Assembly: GCA_963765265.1 (NCBI GenBank)
Contig: CAVXVN010000007.1
Coordinates: 62,001-126,000, forward strand
DNA from: Bacillus_BD sp963765265
Lineage (GTDB): Bacteria; Bacillota; Bacilli; Bacillales; Cytobacillaceae
Reading direction: 5' to 3'
Length of the DNA: 64,000 nucleotides
A program made the position numbers and the translations under genes. Shown here piece by piece: positions 8,508-19,814 of this stretch. A model generated the notes under the pieces. That model made no database searches. It was given only the letters and a program-made list of their open reading frames with translations, and had not been told where the DNA came from. The first letter of the stretch is position 1; the number at the start of each line of letters is the position of its first letter.

Positions 8508-10620
8508 TTAGGAAGCTACTTCCTCGTTTCCGCCAAAAATGGATTTCTCTAATAATTCTGCGACATCATAGGTTTTCACATTTTCTTCCACTTCTTTTGC
8601 TTTTGTTCCATCGGAAAGCATCGTTAAACAGTACGGACAGCCTGAACTGATAACAGAAGGCTCTACCGCTAATGCCTGCTCCGTCCGTGCTACGTTGATA
8701 CGATGTCCCGTTTCTTCCTCCATCCACATTAAGCCGCCACCAGCACCACAGCACATGCCTGTTTCACGATTACGTTCCATTTCCACAAGTGTTACACCAG
8801 GGATTGATTTTAAAATTTCACTTGGTGGATCATACACATCGTTGTAACGACCTAAATAACAAGAATCATGGAAGGTAATCTTTTCATTTACCGCATACTT
8901 TGGCTCAACGTCCCTTCTTTAACAAGTTCAGCCAACAGTTCTGTATGATGATACACTTCAGCCTTTAAGCCGAAATCAGGATATTCATTTTTAAACGTAT
9001 TGTAAGCATGCGGATCAATCGTAACAATTTTTTCAACACCATATTTCTCAAACTCATCGATGTTTTTGGCTGCAAGATCTTGGAATAAAAATTCATTTCC
9101 TAACCGACTTGCTGTATCACCAGAGTTTTTTTCTTTATTGCCTAGAATCGCAAACTTGACGCCAGCTTCATTTAATAATTTTGCAAATGATAAGGCAATT
9201 TTTTGGCTGCGGTTATCGAATGAACCCATTGATCCAACCCAGAAAAGATATTCAAATTTCTCACCTGCTTTTGCGACTTCCTTAACCGTTGGAACATGAA
9301 CGTCTTCTCTCTCTGAACGCCAGTTTTCTTTTTCTTTACGGTTCATCCCCCATGGATTCCCTTGACGCTCGATATTTGTCATCGCACGCTGTGCATCTGG
9401 ATTTACTTTTCCTTCTGTTAATACAAGATAACGACGTAGATCAATAATTTTATCTACATGTTCATTCATGACTGGACATTGATCTTCACAGTTTCGGCAG
9501 GTTGTACATGCCCAAATTTCTTCTTCTGTAATGACATCGCCAATTAAACTAGGGTTGTACGCAAGTCCCCCTTCGACCTCTCCTGCCCCTTGACCTCTGG
9601 ATGCTAAAGCCAGTTGATTTCCTTTTGTATTGGCAAACGCAAAAGCCGGTACCCATGGTTGCTTGGAGGTAACCGCTGCACCATAGTTGGTAAGATGGTC
9701 TCGTAATTTTACAATTAAATCCATCGGTGACAGCATTTTTCCTGTTCCTGTTGCAGGACACATACTCGTACAGCGCCCACATTCTACACAGGCATATAAA
9801 TCGATTAATTGATGCTGCGTAAAGTCTTCAATTTTTCCGACACCAAATGTTTCCTGGCTTTCATCTTCAAAATCTAATGCTGTTAACTTTCCTGGATTTT
9901 CTAATCGATTAAAATAAACATTCACCGGTCCAGCAATTAAATGAGCATGTTTGGATTGCGGGACGTAAACAAGGAAGGTAAGCAGGATAAATAAATGGAC
10001 CCACCAGGCCACATAAAAGACGACAATGGCTGCATCGTTCACCCATCCATGAGAAAGCGATGGAAACAATAGAAGCGACCGGTTCTGTCCAAGTGGCTTC
10101 ATGTCCATGCCAAATCATGTTCATTCCATTTCCGAGCAACACAGAACACATTAATCCACCAATAAAAATAAGAACCAGTCCGGATTTAAAGTTTCTCTTT
10201 AATCGCACAAGCTTTTCAATATAACGACGATAAAAAGCGATAAAAACGGCCACTAAAATAACGAGTGTGACGATTTCCTGAAAAAAGGTAAACCCTGGAT
10301 AAAGCGGTCCAAACGGCAAATGGGCGCCCGGCTTAATGCCCTTTATCATAAAATCAATGGCCCCGAATTGAACAAGAATAAATCCATAGAAAAACATGAC
10401 ATGCATGATTCCACTTTTTTTATCCTTTAGCAGTTTCTTTTGCCCGAAAACATGGACCCAAATTTTGTGAAGCCTTTCTTTCACATTCTCGTTCAAACTC
10501 CACTTTTTTACCGAGTTTGATATACGTCGTTCTCGTCTTGATCAAATAGATAAATAGACTAATTGCGTAAACGGTTACAAAAAGAAAAGCAATCAAATTC
10601 ACCCATAGATACCCATTCAT
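8508..10620 (-). CDS. fadF: FadF/YwjF-type membrane iron-sulfur oxidoreductase, three frameshifts
   Basis: About 704 codons, the usual length for this family (B. subtilis FadF about 705). Start MNGYLWVNLIAFLFVTVYAI at 10620 after an AGGGGG site. About five N-terminal membrane helices (first 260 residues) are followed by two ferredoxin-type clusters, CVECGRCTSMCPATG and CTTCRNCEDQCPV, and a C-terminal pair of CCG domains including MCCGAGGGLMWMEE. This is the HdrD/GlpC-like design that passes electrons to the quinone pool; FadF is associated with acyl-CoA dehydrogenation in B. subtilis. Frame changes near 10480, 10060 and 8888. Acyl-CoA dehydrogenase genes, present between ywjF and rpoE in B. 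subtilis, are absent here. Confidence 0.88.
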
Positions 10621-10804
10621 TCCGATTCAGCCCCCTTTTTGGTCATTATCATTAGTTAAAATTGAATTTTCTGATTTAATCCTTAATCCTATTATATATT
10701 GGGCAACCAACGAATTTATCCCCATTTCACCCAAAACATAGGAATCAATTTTATCGTGCATACTATTAAAAATCTTTGTAAAGAGGCATGGGAGGCAGCT
10801 ATCA

Positions 10805-12008
10805 TTGGAAATTTTATCAACGATTATCGTCATCCTCTTATTATTTATTGGCTGGTTATTTATTGATTTTTTCATGGGTAGAAAAAGGCATTTACATCAT
10901 TATAAACATCAATCCTTTCCCATTCGTGAAAGTACGATTCAACTTTTTTCTTCAGGTCCCGAGTTATTTTCCGACCTTTTTTCAGAGCTAAAAAAGGCAA
11001 AAGCCCATATTCATATTCAATTCTATATTGTAAAGGATGATGAATTTAGTCTAGAGTTCCTTACCATTTTAGAAGAAAAAGCAAGCGAAGGAATTGAAGT
11101 GCGCCTTTTGCTCGATTGGAGGGGAAGTTCAAAGGGAAAGAAGACGATTATCCGTCAGCTTGACTACACAGGTGTTAACTATGCCTTTTGTCATGTTCCT
11201 AAGCCTCCTTTTCTCTTTTATACCCTCCAAGTGCGAAATCATCGAAAGATTACGGTCATTGATGGCAAAATAGGCTATGTTGGTGGTTTTAATATTGGAA
11301 AGGAATACATCAATTTAGATCCCATCTTGAATCCTTGGCGTGACTACCATTTGAAAATTCAAGGTGAAGGGGTTCAAGATTTACAGCAGATCTTTTTAAA
11401 GGATTGGGAAAAAACCGAATATCTTCCGTTTCAAAAGAAAAGCATTTATTTTCCACCATTAGAAAAGGGAACTTATCGCCATCAGTTCTTTGCGTCCGAA
11501 GGCTTTCATCTTGAAGATACCTTTTCTACTTTGATCCGAAATGCTGAACATTCAATCCTGATTGGTACACCTTATTTTATTCCAGGTAAAAAGGTCTTTC
11601 ATGATTTACTTGCTGCGGTGCAAAGAGGGGTAAAATTAGAAATCTTAGTTCCTTCCAAAGCGGATCATCCCTTAGTAAAAGAAGCTTCATATAAATACTT
11701 GCGGAAGCTGATCCCATTAGGTGCGACCGTCTATCAGTATGAAAAGGGCTTTTATCATGCCAAAACCCTTTTAATTGATGAAACCGTTTGTGATATTGGC
11801 ACTGCCAACTTTGATAAACGAAGCTTTTATTTAAATTATGAAATCAATTGCTTTATGTACGATAAACGCTTTATTGAACAAGCTCTAGAGGTTACTGAAA
11901 AAAGATCAAAACAATGCACGAATTCTAACATTAGACGATCTTAATCACATCAATCCATGGAGCTCTTGCAAGGAAATGGTCGCTGGAGCAGTGTCGTTTT
12001 TTTTGTAA
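10805..12008 (+). CDS. clsB: Cardiolipin synthase (ClsB/YwjE-like), frameshift near the C-terminus
   Basis: Phospholipase-D superfamily membrane enzyme that condenses phosphatidylglycerol to cardiolipin. An N-terminal membrane helix (about 2-23) precedes two HKD motifs: HRKITVID at about 146-153 and HAKTLLID at about 318-325, each followed by the GG or GTAN motif. TTG start at 10805 follows GGGAGG. In the frame as written the protein ends at 11944 with CTNSNIRRS; after removing one A from the A6 run near 11900 it continues NARILTLDDLNHINPWS to 12008, which looks like the normal Cls C-terminus. Same position relative to fadF and uvsE as in B. subtilis. Confidence 0.88.
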
Positions 12009-12050
12009 GTCGATGCTTGTTTGAGGTGTTGTCGATATTTGTCGAAAAAA

Positions 12051-12153
12051 CGATATATGACTTAAAGTTGACGATATAACCTGAAAAGTTAACGATATAT
12101 GGCGCAAAGTCGATGATATATCTGAAAAGTCGACGATATATCTCATAAATGGA
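12051..12153. repeat. Five degenerate tandem copies of a 20-21 bp repeat
   Basis: Copies start at 12051, 12072, 12093, 12114 and 12134, each beginning YGATATA and ending in AAAGTYGA or a variant. They fill the clsB-uvsE gap. The gap's last 40 bp hold the uvsE ribosome binding site. Confidence 0.75.
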
Positions 12154-12201
12154 TATAACTGAAGCATTTTTGGTTTTTTATGTAGTAAAGGAGCCCTTTT
12201 T

Positions 12202-13154
12202 ATGAAGATTCGTTTTGGCTATGTGTCCATGTCCATGAATTTGTGGGATTCATCGCCTTCAAGTACCGTTACATTTACACGTTATAAACAATTAAGTCCT
12301 CTGAGCGGAAAGAAAAGCTTTTAGACGTTACTGCTTCCAATCTAAAGAATGCAGAAAGGATGCTCCACTACAACATTGGACATCAAATTGAACTGTACCG
12401 ATTTTCAAGCGCCCTTGTTCCGCTTGCGACCCATCCGGAGGTTCGCTGGGATTTTCTCACTCCATTTCGTGATCAGTGGAGAGAACTTGGAAACCTGATC
12501 AAACAACATCGATTACGAGTTAGTTTCCATCCGAATCAATTTACTTTGTTCACTTCCCCTCGTGAGGAAGTAACAAAAAATGCAGTGATTGATATGGAAT
12601 ACCACTATCAAATGCTCGAAGCGATGGGAGTTGAAAAAGAAAGTCTGATTAATATTCACATCGGTGGAGCTTATGGGGATAAGGAAAGTACGCTGGAACG
12701 ATTTCGAGAGAATTTGAAAAGCCTCCCCTCCGAGATCAAAGCGGTCACGACTCTTGAAAATGATGATAAAACCTATACAGCAGATGAAACCCTTAAAATG
12801 TGTCAGCTTGAAGGAATTCCACTTTTGTTTGATTATCATCACCATATGGCAAACACGGGAGAAGCCTCCTTAGAGGATCTTCTACCCGAAATTTTTAAAA
12901 CATGGGAAACAAGAAAAGTGATACCGAAAATACATATCTCATCACCTAAATCGCCATCTGCTTTTCGTTCCCATTCTGATTTTGTCGATCCTGAATTTAT
13001 ACAGCCTTTACTTAAAAATCTTCGTTCACTGGGTCAAGATGTCGACTTTATGATTGAAGCCAAAAAGAAGGATCAAGCACTGCTGAAACTAGTCGAAGAC
13101 ATAAGCAAAATTCGAGGCGTCAAACGAATGAGCGGGGCTGCTATTGAATGGTAG
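12202..13154 (+). CDS. uvsE: UV DNA damage endonuclease UvsE (UvdE family), one frameshift
   Basis: TIM-barrel metal-dependent endonuclease that nicks 5' of pyrimidine dimers and other lesions. Start MKIRFGYVSMSMNLWDSSPS at 12202 after AAAGGAGCC. Conserved metal/active-site blocks: RVSFHPNQFTLF, INIHIGGAYGDKE, TLENDDKTYT, LLFDYHHH, PKIHISSPK and FRSHSDFVD. The first 40 codons run into a stop at about 12322; the frame changes near 12297 in the LSP/ERKEKLLD region and is then open to 13154. About 317 aa in all, close to the B. subtilis protein. Confidence 0.9.
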
Positions 13155-13195
13155 ACACGCTTTATGAAATAGCGGTGCAGGCACCGAAGATACGA

Positions 13196-13230
13196 AAAAA
13201 GAGGCTTCCACAATCGGAAGCCTCTCTTTT
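13196..13230. terminator. Bidirectional terminator between uvsE and argS
   Basis: GAGGCTTCC / GGAAGCCTC perfect 9-bp stem with A-run upstream and CTCTTTT downstream; serves uvsE (+) and argS (-). Confidence 0.88.
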
Positions 13231-13232
13231 AT

Positions 13233-14904
13233 TTACATTTTTTCTGGAGCGGATACACCAATCAAGGCTAAAGCATTTTTCAATGTAATTTGTACAGCTT
13301 TTACTAAAGCAAGACGTGCTTTCGTTTTCTCTCCATTGCTCCACATCAAGAACTTTTTCTGCATTGTAAAAGCTATGGAACGCAGAAGCTAATTCAAAAA
13401 TATAGTTCGTGATACGGTGTGGCATTCTTTTTTCAGCCGCTTCTCCGACTGCCTGAGGGAATTCTCCAATTTTTTCAACACATCGATTTCTTTTTCAGAT
13501 GATGAGAAGAGAAATCTTGATTGTCATCAATGGTCAAATTCTTCTCCTCAGCTTGGCGCAGAATGCTGCAAATTCGAGCATGTGCATATTGCGCATAATA
13601 ATACAGGGTTTTCATTTGATTGTGAAACCGCTAAGATCAAGGTCAAAGTCCATATGTGTATCCGCACTTCTCATCGCAAAGAAGTAACGTGTCGCATCAA
13701 GGCCAACTTCTTCAACTAAATCTCTCATTGTAACAGCTTTCCCTGTCCGTTTACTCATCTTCATTTTCTCGCCATCTTTATACAAGTGGACAAGTTGAAT
13801 GATTTCCACTTCAAGTGTATCAGCATTATAGCCTAGCGCTTGAATCGCTGCTTTCATACGTGGAATATAACCATGATGATCGGCACCCCAAATATTGATC
13901 AACTTTTCAAAGCCACGTTCAAATTTATCGCGGTGGTACGCAATATCTGGTGTTAAATACGTATAAGAACCATCTTGTTTAATGAGCACACGGTCTTTAT
14001 CATCGCCGAAATCAGTCGAACGGAACCATGTTGCTCCGTCTTCTTCATAAATATAGCCATTATCTCTAAGTCCGCCAAGGCTTCATCAATTTTTCCGTTT
14101 TGATAAAGAGATGTTTCAGAATACCACACATCAAACGGAACACGGAAATCTTCTAAGTCCTTTTTCAATTTCGCCATTTCATATTTCATCCCATATTCAC
14201 GGAAATGGTCAAAGCGTTCTTTTTCATCCATTTCAACAAATTTATCGCCAAATTCTTCCGCAAGCTTTTTTCCGATGCCGATAATATCCTCACCATGGTA
14301 GCCGTCTTCTGGCATCTGGTTTATCCATGCCAAGAGCTTGGAAATAACGTGCTTCAACGGAATTCGCAAGATTATTGATTTGATTTCCGGCATCATTAAT
14401 ATAGTATTCACGGGAAACATCATAGCCCGCTTTTGCTAAAATATTACAAAGTGAATCCCCGACCGCTGCACCACGGGCATGACCTAAGTGCAGGTCACCA
14501 GTTGGATTTGCTGAAACAAATTCCACTTGAACTTTTTGCCCGTTGCCAACCGTTGTTTCACCGTATTTATCCCCAGCTTCTAAAACGACTGGAATTAAGT
14601 CTGTCAAATAGCTATTATTCATATAAAAATTAATAAATCCAGGTCCTGCAATTTCAATTTTTTCAATCGATGCTTTCGTATTGTCAAAATGAGCAACCAG
14701 CTCTTCAGCAATCATTTTCGGTGCCTTTTTCGCTACTCTTGTTAACTGCATCGCCATATTTGTGGAATAATCACCATTTGCTTTATCCTTTGGCATTTCT
14801 AAAATGACATCTGGAATTTGTTCTTCTGTTGCTAAGTCTGCTTTTATAACGGCTGCTTTAATTTCTTGCTTTAGTTTACTCTTTACTTGCTCGACTATGT
14901 TCAT
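13233..14904 (-). CDS. argS: Arginyl-tRNA synthetase, several frameshifts as assembled
   Basis: Class I tRNA synthetase charging tRNA-Arg. ATG at 14904 follows CGAGGAGGATAAAC. The N-terminal domain begins MNIVEQVKSKLKQEIKAAVI; the HIGH signature is NPTGDLHLGHARGAAVGD, the KMSKS loop is KMKMSKRTGKAVTMRDLVEE, and the end is ALIGVSAPEKM at 13233. The span (1672 bp) is one base over 557 codons, the normal ArgS size. The frame changes near 14300, 14075, 13610, between 13440 and 13560, and near 13330. ArgS is normally essential and single-copy, so these are most simply read as sequence errors. Confidence 0.92.
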
Positions 14905-15324
14905 GTTTATCCTCCTCGAAAAGAATCGTTAAATGATATGTACCTGCAAGAGAACCATCTACATCTTAAATCATACAATAGATCAATCTCACCTTTTCTC
15001 ACATTTTCATCAAATTTGTGGCTGATTCGCGTTGTCGAGGTTTTCATCTCTAGTACCCCATAGGGACTGTCATAGCTGCCTGTTAAGGTTTTATTTTTTT
15101 GAAAAGGAAGTCGCATTTTAACGGCTCCATTTCGTAAAATTGACCCTTCCTGACTAGATATTTTAACAACGGTATTGAATCGCCAAATCCTCTTCCATGA
15201 TTTCCTCGTAACGAAGAAAGATGGAGTTCGTCTTTTTATAGTATTGGCCAAAAGTTATGAGCTCGTACGTCTCTTTATCTTGACCATTCCGGATCACTGT
15301 TTTTACTGTTATTTTAACAGGCAT
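14876..15324 (-). CDS. ywiB: YwiB-family protein (DUF1934), two frameshifts
   Basis: About 149 aa beta-barrel family of unknown function. Start MPVKITVKTVIRNGQDKETY at 15324. The frame changes near 15180 (DLAIQ to TVVKISSQEG), continues GSILRNGAVKMRLPFQKNKT and SPYGVLEMKTSTTRISHKFD, changes again near 14960, and ends GTYHLTILFEEDKHEHSRAS at 14876. The end overlaps the argS start by about 28 bp, implying translational coupling. The ywiB-argS pair is conserved in B. subtilis. Confidence 0.8.
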
Positions 15325-15631
15325 TTGCTCCGCTGGATACGATGACAACGGCCATACACCCCATTTCTTTTCATATAACCTTATTAGTATAAGTTTTTTA
15401 CCGATTGGTTTCAAGTTGAGAAAAGCCAGTATATCACTGTATATCGATAAGCCTCCAGCATAAAGTACTTTTTGTCGACTTCGTTTCAAGCTTGATTCGG
15501 GATGCCAGGCACGCTTTCGTTACAGTGATTTCAAGCTGTCCTTCATTCTTTCGGGCACGAATCGACTCTTGTCTTTACACGAGTTATTCACACTTCGTTC
15601 TTTTTCAGCATGAATCGCTCCCCCGGAATTA

Positions 15632-15660
15632 AAAACAGAGACAATGGCTGTCCCTGTTTT
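15632..15660 (-). terminator. Terminator of speB
   Basis: Minus strand AAAACAGGGACAG, loop CCAT, TGTCTCTGTTTTT, starting about 6 bp from the speB stop. Confidence 0.85.
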
Positions 15661-15665
15661 ACGGT

Positions 15666-16539
15666 TTATTTTACAAATCCTAGCAGCATTTCACGAAGTA
15701 GCTTGCTGGCGGTGTTGACGGTTTGTTCAGAGTGATCATAAACTGGCGCTACTTCAACGAGGTCGGCTCCAACTACTTTCACTTCAGAACGAGCAATTTC
15801 ATGAATGGAAGCTAAAAGTTCTTTTGATGTAATCCCCCCACAATCAACGGTTCCTGTCCCTGGTGCATGTGCTGGATCCAAAACATCGATGTCAATCGTT
15901 ACATAAACAGGACGACCTGCTAGTTTAGGTAGTACTTCCTGAAGCGGCTTATGTACATCAAATTTAAAAATTTGCATACCGACTTCTTTTGCCCACTCAA
16001 ATTCCTCTTTCAGTCCAGAACGGATGCCAAAAGAAAAAATATTCTCTGGTCCAATTAATCCAGCTGCTTTTCTAATCGGGGTTGAATGAGATAATGGTTC
16101 ACCTTCATAGTCTTCTCGTAAATCTGTATGAGCGTCCATATGGATAATAGCGAGATTAGGATACTTCTTATACATGGCTTTTATAACGGGCCATGTTACT
16201 AAATGCTCTCCACCCATTCCTAATGGGAATTTATCGTCAGCGAGCACCTGATCCACGAATTCCTCAATAAGAACCAAGCTCTTTTCTGCATTTCCGAATG
16301 GAAGTGGAATATCTCCTGCATCAAAGTAGTTGATTTCATCTAATTCTCTGATCCAAGTATGGGCTGTACTCCTCAATCCCAATTGACACTTCGCGAATAC
16401 GTGCTGGACCAAAACGAGACCCTGGTCGATAACTAACCGTCCAATCCATTGGCATTCCATAAATAACTACTTGGCTTTCATTATAGACTGGATGACTTTT
16501 GATAAATACATTGCCTGAATAAGCTTCATCAAAACGCAT
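15666..16539 (-). CDS. speB: Agmatinase (ureohydrolase), one frameshift
   Basis: Manganese enzyme converting agmatine to putrescine and urea. Start MRFDEAYSGNVFIKSHPVYN at 16539 after GAGGGGGAA. The metal ligands are in GMGGEH, DAHTDLR and DIDVLDPAHAPGTGT, all intact. The frame changes near 16345 (SPYLDQR to ELDEINYFDAGDIPLPF). About 290 aa, normal for the family. In B. subtilis speE (spermidine synthase) lies directly upstream; here the 520 bp before pbpG hold only repeats, so speE is not in this place. Confidence 0.92.
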
Positions 16540-16805
16540 GTTTATTCCCCCTCTTGTTCGCTTGGCACCGACAATCCTTTACCCGTGACTTCTTGGATCT
16601 TTTCTGACCCTTTCAGGCACGATCTTGTCTTTTCACATAGTGCTCGGCATCTATTATTTATTTATACATTTATATTACCCTATCCTATTTAAATGCAAAC
16701 ACGAAAAAAGTATAGTGGAATCTAAACAAAATGAAAAGAAAAATTTACTAATATCTCCGAAAACTGTTTAAAATTTCTCTTATTTTTCCATAATGATGAT
16801 ATATG

Positions 16806-17055
16806 TTTACTTGCACAGGATGTGCTGACGTCGATGTTTCTGCGACAAGCCGCTTCCGCATTTCAGATTGTCCAGCTGCGACGCCTAGCCGCTCGAGGTC
16901 TTAAGCCAATTCGATGATGAGGCTAAACTGCAAGCCTCATCCCCGACTCGTCTTAAGCTTGCGGCCGCAGGATGCGGGTCATGCAGACGTTGCCACAGGA
17001 CGTGGCGCTTTTAGTCAGCGTTCCTTAATGAGCAAGGCGTCTCCGCATTTCAGAT
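16806..17055. repeat. Composite repeat region, CTCGAGGTCTTAAGC family, copy 2
   Basis: This fills the speB-pbpG gap. The core 16892-16906 is identical to copies at 1110 and 31237. An inner hairpin GATGAGGCT/AAGCCTCATC lies at 16915-16941. Around it are two related units containing CACAGGAYGTG (near 16815 and 16995), each ending CCGCATTTCAGAT (16857-16869 and 17043-17055). The GC content is clearly above the surroundings. The last copy's end merges with the pbpG ribosome binding site. Confidence 0.7.
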
Positions 17056-17068
17056 AGGAGTGATTCTA

Positions 17069-19148
17069 ATGGAGATTATGACTGATCAGCGATTTCGCAA
17101 AACGATAAAGTATTTTCGGGCCCTATTGATTATTAGCCTGGTCGCTGCTAGTATCGTGTTTCTTCTTTTCATTGGAATTTTCACATATGCTAAAATACTA
17201 GGTCCTCCCGCCCTCGCAGTGCCACAATCCACCCTTTATTACGGTGATGACGGTTCGGTTATAGGGGAAAGTCATAATGGACAAAAGCGATACTGGGTAA
17301 AACTTAACCAAATTAGCCCTTATTTAATTGATGCTACCCTTTCTATTGAAGATCAACACTTTCACGAACATAACGGCTTTGATTTTAAACGAATTGGTGG
17401 GGCAGTACTTGCTGATATAAAAGCAATGGCCAAAGTACAAGGAGCCAGTACGATCACCCAGCAATATGCTCGTAACTTATTTCTCGAGCATGACAAAACA
17501 TGGAGTCGGAAATTGCATGAAGCCTTTTATACCATCCGTCTTGAAATGAATTATACAAAAGAGGAAATTCTTGAAGGCTATTTAAATACCATTTATTACG
17601 GCTATGGAGCATACGGCGTACAAGCTGCTAGCCAATTTTACTACGGGAAAAATGCCTCTGAACTTAACCTAGCTGAAGCCTCTATGTTAGCCGGTATTCC
17701 AAAGGGACCAGGGATCTACTCACCACTCGTATCCCTTGAAAAGGCAGAACAGCGCAGGAAGGTCATTTTAACAGCCATGAAAGAAAACGGAGTAATTAAC
17801 GAGACACAAGCAGCTAATGGTGCACAGCAATCCGTCACGATCCTTGGTGAGCACCCGCACACTATCGTTGGTTAACGCTCCTTATTTTCAAGACGCCGTC
17901 AGGCAAGCTTTGAAAACAGAGTTACAACTTGACGAAAGAACATTGGCACTTGGAGGGCTAAAAGTTTATACCACCCTTGACCTTAAGCAGCAAAAAATCG
18001 CGGAAGACACCATTGCTTCACAAATGTCTGATGAATCCGATATTCAGGTTGGCTTTATCGCCATGGATCCGAGAAATGGATATGTGAAGGCCCTTGTCGG
18101 GGGACGCGATTACACAGAGAGTCCCTTTAACCGCGCCATCCAAGCAATCCGTCAACCGGGTTCAACCATCAAACCATTATTGTATTATGCAGCACTTGAA
18201 CAAGGCTTCACACCCGCAACGCAAATGTTAAGCGAACTGACGACATTCCGTTTTGAAGACAATCAACCGGAATATACACCGCATAATTTTAATAATCAAT
18301 ATGCAAACGGTCCGATTACGATGGCACAGGCTCTTGCCCTCTCAGACAATGTATTTGCTGTTAAAACACATCTGTTTCTCGGTGAAAAAACCTTAGTGGA
18401 CACGGCTAAGAGGTTTGGCATTACGACAGAAATGGCGGCTGTTCCTTCTCTTGCACTCGGAACCTCTGGTGTGCGGGTCATCGAAATGGCCAATGCCTAT
18501 AGTCTATTTGCCAATGGTGGAAAAAAGGTCCACCCCGTTTTGATTAAACGAGTTGAGAACCATGAAGGAGAAGTCATTTACGAACAAAAACAAGAACCTG
18601 AAGCCATATTACGGCCGGATTTAGCTTTTGTCATGACCCATATGATGACGGGAATGTTTGATAAAAAATTAAATGGCTATGCCAGTGTAACTGGAAGTAC
18701 GATCATCAACAAAATGACTCAGACCTATGCCGGAAAATCTGGCTCAACCAATGCAGATAGCTGGATGATTGGTTATTCTCCACAACTTGTTTCAGCCGTT
18801 TGGACTGGTTATGATAATGGCCAAACCCTTGAACTTACAAGTGATAAAACCTATGCTAAAAATATTTGGATTCAATTTATGGAAGAAGCGCTCGATGGAA
18901 CGACAGCTAAATCATTTAAAGCCCCAAAAGGTACGCTCGGGGTCTACATCAATCCTGAAAATGGAAAGCTTGCTACAAAGGATTGTCCCGTTCGACGCTT
19001 TACTTATTTTGCAGTCGGTACGGAACCAACAGAATATTGTACAGACCATTTATTTGACGAAGGAGAAGAACCTTCCCATGATGGAAAAAAACGACCTAAA
19101 GAGAACCAACATGTTCCTTGGTTTAAAAAAGTACTTCCTTGGTCTTAG
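17069..19148 (+). CDS. pbpG: Class A penicillin-binding protein (PbpG/PBP2d-like), one frameshift
   Basis: Bifunctional peptidoglycan glycosyltransferase/transpeptidase, one membrane helix near the N-terminus (about residues 18-43). ATG at 17069 follows TAGGAGTG. GT51 motifs: SIEDQHFHEHNGFD and QGASTITQQYARNLF. Transpeptidase motifs: SxxK in QPGSTIKPLL, SxN as SDN in ALSDNVFAVK, and KTG as KSGS in YAGKSGSTNADSW. The frame changes near 17868 (HTIVG-stop to SLVNAPYFQDAV). About 693 aa. In B. subtilis PbpG is forespore-specific and acts in spore cortex/germ wall synthesis; the same role is likely from synteny with ywhD. Confidence 0.92.
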
Positions 19149-19272
19149 ATGGATAAGTACGATTCAATTTAAAAAAGTTCACAAACTACAAACTTAAGTT
19201 TTCTCTAAATAGTTCAGATATCTGTGGGAAAAATAGTTTATATGACATAATAAATGCGTTAAATTCTGTTGT

Positions 19273-19739
19273 TTGTCCGAATGCAGAGCTTTTTCAGACT
19301 AGATTAACAGGTATTCCCTTGGACTTGTCCGAATCAAGAGCCTTTTCAGACTAGACTAGCTGGTATTTCCCTGGACTTGTCCGAATGCAGGGCTTTTTCA
19401 GACTAGATTAACAGGTATTTCCTTGGACTTGTCCGAATGCAGGGCTTTTTCAGACTGGATTAACAGGTATTTCCTTGGACTTGTCCGAATGCAGGGCTCA
19501 TTCAGACTGGACTAACAGGTATTTCCCTGGACTTGTCCGAATGCAGGGCTTTTTCAGACTGGATTAACAGGTATTTCCTGAACTTGTCCGAATCAAGGGC
19601 TCATTCAGACTAGACTAGCAGGTATTTCCTTGGACTTGTCCGTATCAAGGGCTTTTTCAGACTAGATTAACAGGAACTTCCCCGGACCTGTCCGAATGCT
19701 GGGCTTTTTCAGACTAGACTAACAAGAAATTCCATTGGT
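19273..19739. repeat. Nine tandem copies of a 52-bp repeat
   Basis: Units start at 19273, 19325, 19377, 19429, 19481, 19533, 19584, 19636 and 19688. All are 52 bp except the sixth (51). Each begins TTGTCCGAAT, has GGGCTTTTTCAGACTRG in the middle and ends near CAGGTATTTCCTTGGAC, with substitutions among copies. GTCCGAA and TTCAGAC within each unit form a near-palindrome. There is no open frame through the array on either strand that looks like a gene. Confidence 0.92.
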
Positions 19740-19765
19740 TTGTCCTTTAGTTATGTTTCTCCACG

Positions 19766-19805
19766 AAAAAAACAAGCTTAGTTTTACTCATAAGCTTGTT
19801 TTTTA
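19766..19805. terminator. Bidirectional terminator between pbpG and ywhD
   Basis: AAAAACAAGCTTA, loop, TAAGCTTGTTTTTT. It serves ywhD directly; it lies beyond the 52-bp array for pbpG. Confidence 0.85.
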
Positions 19806-19814
19806 CTGTTTCTT

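Noticed and set aside
11931..12167. 78-codon minus-strand ORF
   Set aside because: Encoded by the 21-bp tandem repeat; residues repeat with the DNA unit and no start signal is present.
12513..12845. 110-codon minus-strand ORF
   Set aside because: Entirely antisense to uvsE, which has clear conserved motifs.
14433..14633. 66-codon plus-strand ORF
   Set aside because: Antisense shadow of the conserved argS HIGH region.
19273..19739. CRISPR array
   Set aside because: The whole 52-bp unit is repeated; there are no unique spacers.
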